DNA of 64,000 nucleotides, taken from NCBI GenBank assembly GCA_022747635.1, contig JAKTNV010000006.1, positions 63,751,090 through 63,815,089 on the forward strand. The letters run 5' to 3'. The notes beneath the pieces were generated by a model. That model saw only the letters and a list, made by a program, of their open reading frames with translations. It did not search any database and was not told the DNA's origin. Shown here one piece after another: positions 12,956 through 21,990 of this stretch. A program made the position numbers and the translations under genes. Origin of the DNA: Hetaerina americana (lineage: Eukaryota; Arthropoda; Insecta; Odonata; Calopterygidae). The stretch's first letter is position 1. Every line of letters begins with the position of its first letter.

Positions 12956-13403
12956 TTTCCTCGATAGTACTCAGCTCTTTACTGTCATCCATGATTTTCT
13001 CTGCAGCCAACTGATACTCCTTCCTTGTCAGTCCATTTGATGCCTCTACTTTCCATTTCCTAACCCGCCACCCTTGCCTTATATTTTTGAAACGCACGCT
13101 ACACTTCATAGCAACCAAATTGTGGTCAGAGTTCGCATCCGCTCCCGGGAAGCTGGGCGGATTAATCACGCTATTCTTAAACCTGTGCCTAGCCATAATA
13201 TAATCTAAGTGATACCTTTCTGAGTCACCTGGCATATTCCATGTATACCTACGCCTTTTGTAGTGCCTAAACCAAGTGTTTGTGATGACTAATCTCTGTC
13301 TTCTACAGAATTCAATTGCCTTCTCCCCGCCGTCATTCCTCGTACCTAAACCGTGGACCCGTACCTCATCACCATCTCTTCTTTGGCCTACTGTCGTATT
13401 CAA
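12906..13403 (-). pseudogene. LINE-A endonuclease domain fragment (EEP fold)
   Basis: A 165-codon frame contains GLGTRNDGGEKAIEFCRRQ, then LVITNTWFRHYKRRRYTW, then YHLDYIMARHRFKNSVIN and GADANSDHNLVAMK. These are the C-terminal motifs of apurinic-type LINE endonucleases. The SDHN histidine is the catalytic His, and the TW...DYI segment carries the Asp that pairs with it. This nuclease nicks target DNA to prime reverse transcription. The N-terminal metal-binding motifs are missing; GDFNA is degraded to RGGIIILNT. The downstream part enters a Lys/Arg-rich linker. Intact relatives are single EN-RT polyproteins. Confidence 0.88.
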
Positions 13404-13585
13404 TATTATTATTCCTCCTCGTACTATCAGATGCTTCCCTGCAGGAACAAACGCGATTGTATCCTCTAATTGATCGAATATTCTGTCGATTTATCCCTCC
13501 TAATGATTGCTTGTTGTATTTACTCTATCATGTGATTCCTCCATTTAAAAATATCTAAATCAGTGTGTCTGTCTAAAAACTGTCG

Positions 13586-13588
<3 letters not shown>

Positions 13589-13681
<93 letters not shown>
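13589..13681. repeat. (AT)n microsatellite, 93 bp
   Basis: Pure alternating AT between a LINE-A fragment and a SINE-C copy. Open frames of alternating Tyr-Ile here are artefacts. Confidence 0.97.
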
Positions 13682-13682
<1 letters not shown>

Positions 13683-13837
13683 CACTTATTGAAAGTTTCA
13701 CGTACGTGAATAATAATGTATAACACTTAGCACTAGTGGACACAGACAAAAACACAGAAACACATAAAAAAGAGACTCACTATTTCTCGAATTTTCGGTG
13801 GTCGTGACCACCTTTATCAAGGAAGAGAGGGACAGAG
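13682..13837 (+). mobile_element. SINE-C copy, distal half
   Basis: Matches 8369-8525 of the first copy: CACTTATTGAAAGTTTCACG, then GTGAATAATAATGTAT, GTGGACACAGACAAAAACAC, and the hairpin GGTGGTCGTGACCACC at 13797-13812. The 5' part is replaced by the AT tract. It ends at the centre of a palindrome formed with the next copy. Confidence 0.75.
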
Positions 13838-13902
13838 TTCTGTCCCTCTCTTCCTTGATAAAGGTGGTCACGACCACCGAAAATTCGAAAAATAGTGAGT
13901 CT

Positions 13903-13906
<4 letters not shown>
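13769..13906. repeat. Near-perfect inverted repeat, 68-bp arms, 2-nt spacer
   Basis: Arms 13769-13836 and 13839-13906 are reverse complements with one mismatch (13786 against 13889). Bases 13837-13838 form the only unpaired centre. The palindrome is the junction between plus- and minus-strand SINE-C copies. Two smaller hairpins lie within each arm. Such near-identity implies a recent inverted duplication or gene conversion. Confidence 0.93.
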
Positions 13907-13980
<74 letters not shown>

Positions 13981-13989
13981 ATATATATA
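13906..13989. repeat. (AT)n microsatellite with one interruption
   Basis: About 84 bp of AT repeat with a single TTT break near 13967, inside the inverted SINE-C copy. Confidence 0.95.
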
Positions 13990-14090
13990 CAGAAACAGAT
14001 ATAAGGAAAAGGGATAGGAACACATATAAAGGACGAACACAATAGAGGTGGGGAAGGCGGAATCGAACGGATCACAAGAGTAAAAATATT

Positions 14091-14165
14091 TCCTTGACCA
14101 GGACTCGAACCTCGGATCTTTCCACTTGCCGGGCGGATGCTCTTAACCACTTGAGCTATCGAGGA
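14091..14165 (-). pseudogene. tRNA-like sequence (SINE-C head)
   Basis: Read on the minus strand, 75 nt fold as a near-complete cloverleaf. The 7-bp acceptor has one mismatch (TCCTCGA/TCAAGGA). The D stem GCTC/GAGC is perfect. The anticodon stem TCCGC/GTGGA has one G-T pair, around loop CCGGCAA. The T stem CGAGG/CCTGG has one mismatch, around TTCGAGT. The loop would give anticodon GGC (Ala), but position 33 is C, not the near-universal T. A tRNA-derived SINE head or pseudogene is therefore more likely than a working tRNA. A- and B-box promoter elements are recognisable. Confidence 0.65.
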
Positions 14166-14283
14166 AACATAATTTACCCTGAGATCCGTGGGTCTAATAT
14201 GTCGCCAAACGCCCCGATTCTTTAGCCAAGAGATGGCGTCAGGGGGCTGTTTCACCCAGCAAAGGAGAAATACACCACACACA

Positions 14284-14284
<1 letters not shown>

Positions 14285-14363
<79 letters not shown>
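14285..14363. repeat. (AT)n microsatellite
   Basis: About 79 bp of AT repeat between the SINE-C flank and the next LINE-A fragment. Confidence 0.96.
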
Positions 14364-14364
<1 letters not shown>

Positions 14365-14365
<1 letters not shown>

Positions 14366-14584
14366 CAATGAATTTTCTGCATATTCGCATGCCAATCCCC
14401 CATCATTTTGATGTTTTCCGCGATTTTATCCTCTAATTGATTAAGATTTCCCATCAACTTCTTCCTCCTTATGGTTGCATGTATGGGTGGTATGTATTCT
14501 GGGGATAGGGATCGTTTAATTCCAGCACAGGATATACCTGTACATTGCATTTCGTGATTGGTGATCAAAATGGGGATTGTCATT
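14365..14584 (-). mobile_element. LINE-A endonuclease fragment (middle part)
   Basis: On the minus strand a degraded endonuclease segment includes CNHKEEEVDG, and LNQLEDKIAENIKMMGDWHA, where GDWHA stands for the usual GDFNA. The DNA around 14440-14470 aligns with 13450-13490 of the neighbouring fragment. The two therefore overlap in the element and are separate copies or a duplication, not one continuous copy. It probably belongs with 15780-16243, from which it is separated by LINE-C. Confidence 0.65.
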
Positions 14585-15779
14585 TAACCTTGATAAATTT
14601 TCTATGGTGAATTTATTTATTATCAACGGAATTTGTTTACAAACTAGCTGGATTTGGCCTAGAAGTAGTTACGGTAAAATACCTATGTGTTCATATCACT
14701 AAAGACTTAACTTGGGGGACCCACATACGTAAAGTCTGGGGTCAAACATATAAAAATTGGGTTTTATTAAACGACTTGTTGGCAGAAGTGACTCCGAGGT
14801 CAAGGAACATTGTTACCACGTTCTTGTAAGGCCTTATATAGAATATGCATGCAGTATATGGGATCTGACTGAAAAAGGCCTCCTTCGGGAAATGGAGAAG
14901 GTTCAACGCCGGGCAGCCCGTTTCGTTAAAAACTGTTCCGATGAAACGAAAAGAGTCACACAAATGCTTCTGGAGTTGGGGTGGAAATCATTAGAAAAAA
15001 GACGATTCATTACTCGGGTGAACTTACTAAATGAAATCAGATCCGCACGTTTCGGCGCCGAGGTCTTGCAAATAATTCGCACTCACAAATATATTGGTCT
15101 CTCTGATTATGTATATAAAATTCGGGAAATAGATGCTAGGCATGGCAGACTCAAGGACTCCTTATTCCCATGAACAATATAGGATAGCAACTATAGATAA
15201 TAAACGTTCCATTTGCCACCCACAGCGTCTAGGGAATAATTAGTTCTAGTCAAATTCATGCACTTTCACTATTGGCTTATGCATTGTTATCAAAACCCTT
15301 TACTCATGACCGTATTTGAATGCCATGAAAAATGTTTACAGTATTGGTTGCTCTGCTTTGTTGGTTTTTACGTTCCCCCTTCATCCCTCGTCTCTCTCTG
15401 TGGAGGGGGGGGGCATCACACTTCCTTCCCCGTTGTGTCACATTCCAAACCTGTGTTCTTGGAGGAGGAGGCCAATGTTTATCAGATGTCCATTTGATAA
15501 TAGATTTTAATCCTCTCACTTTTCAAATTCTAGCTTGCAATTTTATGGATAAATTTGTACTAGATTCTAAGGTGAATTTATTAGTTAGTAGATAGAATCT
15601 GTATTTGCGTGCGTGTGAGTTGAAAGGGCTTTTGCACGAATGTATAAGCCACTGTGGGCGTAGGTTTGAATGGATGTGTTTATTTTGTATGTGGTTTTGC
15701 TCTCTTTTACGGGTTGTGACCTACCAACCCCCGCCACACGCCCTTGGGGCGGCTTGCGGGGTATGATGTAGATGTAGAT
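14585..15779 (+). mobile_element. LINE-C copy (Jockey/CR1-like), 5' truncated, GATGTA-tailed
   Basis: The visible coding part starts near 14660 with VKYLCVHITKDLTWGTHI in frame with the RT thumb. It runs through an open frame to 15173, then a 600-bp 3' UTR. The 3' end reads CCGCCACACGCCC, GGCTTGCGGGGTATG, then GATGTA repeats at about 15760-15779. Similar ends at 18.8 and 28.5 kb show it is a family. It lies in the opposite direction to, and inside, a LINE-A endonuclease. The left boundary is uncertain (14585-14640). Confidence 0.8.
14757..15173 (+). pseudogene. LINE-C reverse transcriptase C-terminal fragment
   Basis: A 138-codon frame begins GFIKRLVGRSDSEVKEHCYH and contains LVRPYIEYACSIWDLTEKG, LREMEKVQRRAARFVKNCSD, LLELGWKSLEKRRF and YVYKIREIDARHGRLKDSLF. 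This is the conserved C-terminal domain after the palm in Jockey/CR1-like LINE polymerases: LVRP.LEYA..VWDP, then EKVQRRAARFV. The catalytic FADD box is missing through 5' truncation, and a frameshift separates the preceding VKYLCVHIT part. The stop after SLFP is close to the usual C-terminus, so the 3' end of the gene is nearly whole. Confidence 0.85.
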
Positions 15780-16243
15780 GGATACTGCTTTCATCTCTAC
15801 TGATAATATTCTATCCGTTGCTTGCCCTATATTGACTACGCTTCTTCCTACCTTTATATTCAATCCTAGGCAAACCCTCGTTTTATCTCGTTCCCTTCGC
15901 TGTATATTACTCTACATATAACTATAACTCCACTAACCCCCGCTATCATTTGATCTCACCTCGCAAAAACTAAAATGCCTTATTTCTTCTTTTCATCTCT
16001 CACTTCATTTTCTCTAGTTTTCCTCTCCTCAACATTGTCTTAACATTCTATGTTTCTATTCTACCTAATTCGGTTTTCTCCTGTCTTTCTTCTGTCCTAA
16101 AGCTGTCGGTTTTTCTTTGACAGGTTTTCGTGAGATAAGGATCGCGGAAGCCTTCCTCTCCCTCGCCTTTCCCTCTGCCGGGTACGACACAGGGCCCGTA
16201 GTTGCCAGGACGCATATTCTTTGTGCTGTTTATCATAAAAGCC
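15780..16243 (-). mobile_element. LINE-A 5' region and endonuclease N-terminal half
   Basis: On the minus strand, 16240-16090 matches the 5' region seen at 41.75-41.93 kb (CAAAGAATATGCGTCCTGG against CAAAGAATATCAGTCCTGG). The endonuclease start, VKTMLRRGKLEKMK, is at about 16000-16060. Further on, VGRSVVNIGQATDRILSVEM lies near 15790-15850 and corresponds to the VAVVV...SDRIL region of these nucleases. A stop replaces a residue after LEKMK and several frameshifts are present. The 5' side abuts the AAT array. Confidence 0.75.
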
Positions 16244-16388
<145 letters not shown>

Positions 16389-16489
16389 GCAATCTCCACA
16401 AGTTGTGAGGAATTCAGCCATAAAGAAGGGAGTGGCAGTTTATTGTCTTCTAGGTTCCCTAAGTTTTGCTTCAGGAAAAGTTACTCAGG

Positions 16490-16610
16490 TTGGGTAAAGC
16501 TGAGTGCGCTCGTGGCGTCACTTGGAATCAAACCTTATCTTTCATTCCGGTCAGTAGCTCGGCACTCTACTCACTGAAATACCACTCCTCTATCCGCGAT
16601 AAGCATGAAC
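16490..16610 (-). mobile_element. tRNA-like SINE head
   Basis: The minus strand contains CAGTGAGTAGAGTGCCGAGC (A-box-like), and about 30 nt later AAGGTTTGATTCCAAG (B-box-like). This is the spacing of a tRNA gene's internal promoter. No full cloverleaf is preserved. It resembles none of SINE-A to -C closely enough to assign it. Confidence 0.5.
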
Positions 16611-16769
16611 TATACGGTATAGGTTTTGGATATCACTAATAAAATGTTGAATAGTATCTCGTGAAGGCACAAGAAAAAGATTTCACAGCTGTGATTCATA
16701 ACTTTCATGAACCCTTCTCACAGTTCACCATTGTTCAAAATATCATTATCCCCATCCAAAAGTACGTCA

Positions 16770-16950
16770 TTCTAATAATTATTATCGTTGTCATTATATC
16801 ATCATTGGTAATCTACCGCATAAGGTAGGTTTTGGATAGAAACAGGTTACGCACGGTGCGAAATTTCCCTTGCCTCTCCCAAAAACATCAGGTTCACCAC
16901 CAACACAACATTAAGCCCCTCTTCATGTCATCTAATTTAAATAATATGGA
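16770..16950 (-). mobile_element. LINE-A 3' end fragment
   Basis: The complement of the LINE-A terminus is clear: ATGATGA tail remnants, GGTAATCTACCGCATAAGG, then TAGGTTTTGGATAGA at 16825-16842. Only about 150 bp of 3' UTR can be followed upstream. Confidence 0.65.
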
Positions 16951-18719
16951 TGTATCGATTTTAGTTTTTGACATTATATAAAAACCAAGGTGTATGTCAC
17001 TGACTAAAATCGGCCTCTGTTATTTTTTGAATGGTTGAAATAAAATAAAAACAAAATCAAGCAAGCATTTTACAAGCCGTATATAATATACAGGAAAACA
17101 CAATTTACTGAAGAGTAGTCCCCAGTTTACCATGAAACCCTAGATTTCCCAAGGGGGAATTTCCTCTTTGATGTGAGCCTCTAACCTACAGTGCATCTAA
17201 AATGCTTCTGAAGTATATGTACTCCTACTATTTTTAAAGCATAGATTCCAGGACCTTCTTGGTTCCCGCAACTTTTGAAAATTTTACCAAAGTACCTAGT
17301 CCCCCTATATACCTTTTCCCGTTTTAAAGCATTTCAGGGAAGAGGAAGCTAAGGAAATGATGAATATTTTGAATGATTTCGTTGTTCATTACAGTATGAT
17401 TCGGTGTTACAGTTTAGAATTTTGATCAAAATGTTCTCTTGTTACATCTTGTATCACTTAGCCCTCCAGCATTACCCTCTCCTCTACGCGTATCCCACCA
17501 TAGACCCTTTCCGGCACTCTATATCCTCACTCCATCTCTCTCGTTCCCGTAGCATTCCTCGCATCCTTCAACATTTCGTCTCCCTCTCAAAACTCCGCCA
17601 ACATTTCCCGTCTCCATCTCGATGAGGAAAGGATCATGCATTAACAAAAGAAAACACCGAATAAATGCCCGCCCGCATTCGCTGGCGGCATATATCATAC
17701 AAGGCGTCTGCCCGGTCTCCTTCCCGCTACGCCTCAAAATGACATAGGGTCGAGGTCCGGGGATGGGGAAAAATAAACTTTTCGGGCCGAGTGGTGTCTG
17801 CGAGAATGGGAACGTGTTCAAGAATGCAAGCGACCATGCGAGGCAAAAGGAGTTGCACAAGAAAAATCCCATCTCCCGAAACCTCGGGAACTAGCGCGAA
17901 GAGGGAGCTAAGGGGTCGGTGAGAGGGAGTCGGTGGGATCGGGGTAAGGCGCCCGACTTCACCCACCAACTCAGCCCTTCTCCCTACGCCCTACCTCACC
18001 ACAGAAGGAGAAGCTGTGCTTTGCGCCAAGGTATATACAATGCCGCAAAACCAGTCATTTCTATAGTACGTGCAAACTATTTGCATCCCTCCACACCCAA
18101 CTGACTGACACCGCACTCTTAGACAGCGATGCCCTGTTGATTAGAGATTTCAGGTTAATTACAGGTTAACAGTGAATTTTGTAATCACCACCCACTGCTT
18201 AAATTATCCCGTCCTTTGCTCTTCTACGATCCTTAGAGAATACTTTACATAGCATCAGGTTTGTTGGTTAAATTCCAAAATAGTTGGATGGAATTTCCCT
18301 GGACCCACATGTTCAGTTGAGCCATGTTAAAAATGCAAAATATAAAATAGAGTTCATGGACAATTTTAAACAGATAATATCATATTAATTTACGTTATGC
18401 CCTTCGGGAAGAGACGTATCTGAACTTACGCTAGGCTTTTTGGTGCACTATTGTTACATTGTATGAATGATTCGCAAACAATGGGACCAGTGTTGCTTGG
18501 ATTTTTGGTTGTAGATCCTTTTTATACTGTTACATTTAAATGACAAACTAAAAGTTTCTGAAAAAGATATGGTCTACCGTAGTTCTAACAGATCGTTGGA
18601 AGGAAACAAGCAAAGAAATGTACTGGATTACGACTGAGTGTGCCGTATTTAATTGATGGAGAGACTACAAACTACTAAGCAGCTCAAATGTCGTCCTACT
18701 GTCTAATTCTCATAAATTC
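16951..18719. other. Intergenic; includes a GC-richer block at 17.5-18.06 kb
   Basis: Mostly unrecognised AT-rich DNA. 17500-18060 is clearly richer in G+C and CpG than its surroundings, and holds a 117-codon minus-strand frame (17519-17872) with no recognisable domain. It could be an unmethylated regulatory island, an unannotated exon cluster or an old repeat; the sequence alone does not decide. Confidence 0.4.
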
Positions 18720-18812
18720 TAATCGTAAGATCTAAGAAGTGTGAGTTTCACCCACCACCGCTGACTTTCGACCTACAGACGCCTTAGGGTTAGTGTGCAG
18801 ATGTAGATGAAT
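18720..18812 (+). mobile_element. Degenerate LINE-C 3' end
   Basis: CCCACCACCGCTGACTTTCG, CTACAGACGCCTTAGGG and TGTGCAGATGTAGATGAAT align in order with the LINE-C terminus at 15715-15780, including a GATGTA unit. The upstream extent cannot be determined. Confidence 0.45.
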
Positions 18813-21721
18813 ATTTATTCCAGTAGATTTAAATCAGGATTTTTAATTAAATCACCTCATTTGTATTGTTACATAGTTTCGGTTTTTTTGAGACTATGTA
18901 AGAACCTTTAAAATTCCTGATATTAACGCGTCTATAAACTCCATAGATAAAAAAAACAAAAATTATAAATCATATATAAATTTAAATAATACAAGTATAT
19001 AGTGGCTAAAATAATGGGTAGACTAATATGTTAAGTGCATTTCAATGATATGTTTTTCAGACAAAACGTTGTTGCTAAAAGATTTTAAAACATTTAAATG
19101 AGTTAATATAATCAATTCAAATATTTTTTCGCTAATTAAATTAAACCACTGCATTTGATATTATATTTTTGAGTGGGTCTGGGGGAAAACGTGAAACTTT
19201 AACCGCAATGCATACACAATTATCAATGAATGAGCATCCGCCATTTTCCGTGACTCCATGTGTGTTAATACTAAGAAGGGGTTGCAATTAACGAAGGGAA
19301 CTGCTCTGAAATATCGTTGAATGACTATTAGGCACTGAGTACCTCCTACTTCACTCTAACCTTATATATATCCCATCGCAAGTTTTGACGCGGGAAATCT
19401 GGGAGAGTGCCGCCGCATAGATCTCCTAATATAATAAAAGGCAACCGAGAGCACTTGCATCCATGGGGACACCGCGGGAGAAAAGGGAGGAAGGAGTTTA
19501 CCTTTCGGAGTTCGGCACAAAGTTAGATGTCACCGCATAAAATTATTCATCACGTTAGTTCTCCATGCCTCTATCCCCGTGTGCGATGGGAAAGTTTCTC
19601 CCGGGTAGAAGGGCGGGGCGGGATATTTTTCTTTATTTTTTTCTCTCCCCTTTTGAAGAAGTCGATTTAAACTCCTTTAAGAGTTTCAGGAGAGCGGTCT
19701 TGTGGGCTGACTGGCTCGGTAGGTAAGGTGGCGGGTTAATATTGCCCCAAGATGGCAAAGCGATGCGGAGAGTTGTAAGGGTGGGGACACGGGGGACGAA
19801 GAGGGACGGAGTTTCCTCAATAATGCACGGCTGCTCAGGTGGTAATTCGCGGAAGGGCAGGAACCGTGCTGGAGGAGTGCGAACTTCAACGTGCATTAAG
19901 AGTGAAAGGTTACGAAAATTACCGTTCGGATTTGTGAAAAGTAGAATATTTTCTTCCAGCGGATTTAATTCCTCACTCATGGGAACGGCTTCACAATGCT
20001 GCAACCCTGTTTACGAGTGCATGCAGGTACGGCGATACTGAGCATATCATTGACATGCGTGGCAATCACAGTTGAGTTGCAGTAGCTAAAATGCCAATTC
20101 TTAAGGATGCAACTTAGAAATGTCTGCAAGACTACGCTCGCTGATTCTTTCCGAAGAATTTTGAATTAAATTTAAAATTCTAGCATTTAGATATCTGAAC
20201 CTGACAAACATGGCATAATGGTACTAACAAATCACATCATAGTAATAAACAAATCAGTTAATGATTACTGCGTTCTGATGAAACCGAGTGGTGAATTATT
20301 ATGCCAAGGTTTTCGTGGAAAATGATGCTAAGTCATTCTACCCAATATAGATCGAATTATATTTTTCTTACTCCAATCCGGAGCCATTCTAAATACTTGG
20401 ACCCATTTTCTTTCACAAGAAAAAAATAATAGCCGGTTTGGTTGTTGTCAATATTTTTTCTCTGATATTTTTATTGGTGGCATACGGTCAAAAATTTTAA
20501 AGCGGAGAAAGTCCTTTCTGTTTCATAATAGCTAAAGGAACAATGTACTTTTCCAAAGAATTTTATTACTTGTTACGACATTTTTCACCGTGATACGTCT
20601 AAATCATGTACAATGATTGTAAGAGTTAGGGCAGATACTTGTGTACTAGCCAGTATTGGTGGCTGCAATGATTTCAAACACAATATCACTTTTGCATAAC
20701 AATGGCCAATATGCCAATGGAGAGCAACATGGGAGTGGGACAATGTAACTTGGATAAATGGTGGAGCGGGTAGAGTCTCAATGATTTGGCGTTAAAGCAG
20801 AGTTGAAGGATGGTGGTGGGATGTGAAAATATAAACAACTGACAAAATTCTGTGAAAAAGTACGTTTCTCCTTCTTATTTAATGGATATATAAAACTTCC
20901 ACGAAATGAAAACTTAAACCGGAACGTTTGCATATTTCCATTATAAAATATGCAGGTGTCCCTTTTGGGAAAATCTCATCATTTTAATTCCATCGGGTAA
21001 CTTCACTAACTGCTATGCTCATGATCCCAGTAAATAAAATGGCTTCATGCTGTTTTATCTGTTTAAAAACTTCCTTCAACGTCCAAAATCACACTTCCCG
21101 TCCCTAAGAGAGTTCCCACACAAATGAAGTTACTTGTTACTTGTTTGTTAATTTTATAGGGAATCCTGGCATTAATGTTTAGGTTAAATGGACCATGACT
21201 CATCTTGAGTGGATCACATAGCCCACTAAACGTATACGTATGTATGTTTACTGCTCGTAGAAGCCGAGCTAGAGCAAACAAAAAAAAATCATAAATCAAA
21301 AGTTTCAAGGTCGCGTATGGAATGAAATATTGTACATCTTGAACCAGGGCCTTTATCTCTATTTTATCTATTACAGCGAAGCAACTTCAACACCATGGCC
21401 GGTTTATAACACAGAAAATACCGATGATTTAGTCGTTACCTCTACGTCAGGTATTGCCAAATTCACCAACTATCCCAAAGCGCGCGATGGCATTTATAAC
21501 CAATGCCACGTCGGCTATCAGCCCACCAGGAAGTATACCAGGTAAAGTACCACTTAACTGATTCGAGTTGCTCCTCGGGGTCATTAATTTCTAATTTTAG
21601 GCGTTCAGCTCATGAAAAACTAATTTATTACATAAAAACAGTTATTCCTCAAACATCTAAGTCTTCTTTGAACCTCACTGTTAAACTTCATTTGCATAAA
21701 ATAAAGGAAAATATTATAAGA
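18813..21721. other. Intergenic; includes a GC-richer block at 19.38-20.0 kb
   Basis: Nothing recognised. 19380-20000 is GC-rich relative to its flanks, with overlapping open frames on both strands (123 codons on the minus strand at 19633-20004) that have no recognisable domain. Frames open on both strands usually reflect low stop-codon density in GC-rich DNA. Confidence 0.4.
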
Positions 21722-21990
21722 AGGTGGGCGTGGCATTCCAGTCCAGCTGGAATGCTGACTGGAGGGTCTGTGATCGATTCCGGGGACGCCTCTTGACACT
21801 CTTAGCTACGGACAAGCTGTGTAATTTTTATTGCACCAGAACTTCCCGTAAAATCATGGGCGGCATAGGGAAAGGAACTGGACCGACTAAACGGGTTTGT
21901 TCATACCACAGGCCATTGAGCCTCGTATTAGGTGATCTCTACCCTCACCTATCAAACTAACCTACGGATGAACTACTGTGTTTGGGTTAA
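21722..21990 (+). mobile_element. SINE-B copy
   Basis: It shares with 52620-52880, in order: a B-box-like GATCGATTCCGGGG, GGGAAAGGAACTGGACC, CATACCACAGGCC, GTGATCTCTACCCTCACCTA and CAAACTAACCTACGG. The head includes the inverted pair CATTCCAG/CTGGAATG near 21740. The A-box region is degraded. SINE status is inferred from the tRNA-like head and size. Confidence 0.65.

Larger units (their letters stand above)
12377..13565 (-). mobile_element. LINE-A copy: endonuclease C-terminal half to start of RT
   Basis: Read on the minus strand from about 13560 the segment encodes the second half of an exonuclease/endonuclease/phosphatase-type endonuclease. A basic linker follows, then the first RT block with a degraded KSN-AVG-like segment near 12400. 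The matching region at 57.8-60 kb is colinear, with the same TQYAEMESL/TQCEEMESL linker. The 5' side is cut at an AT microsatellite and no 3' end is present. Frameshifts and stops are frequent after 12.6 kb. Confidence 0.85.
13838..14180 (-). mobile_element. SINE-C copy, inverted, interrupted by an AT tract
   Basis: On the minus strand the order is tRNA-like head (14165-14091), then the CTTGTGATCCGTTCGATTCC body, TATGTGTTCCTATCCC, an internal AT tract (13989-13906), and the distal hairpin region to 13838. Order and sequence agree with 8166-8540. This copy has the best-preserved tRNA-like head. Bases 14166-14285 continue with unrelated or 5' flanking sequence up to the next AT tract. Confidence 0.75.

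Noticed and set aside
14091..14165. Functional tRNA-Ala gene
   Set aside because: Acceptor and T-stem mismatches, C at position 33, and membership in a repeated SINE-C unit argue for a tRNA-derived repeat.
13520..14390. Open frames rich in alternating Tyr-Ile
   Set aside because: Produced by AT microsatellites. The same applies to 8098-8349 and 33593-34033.
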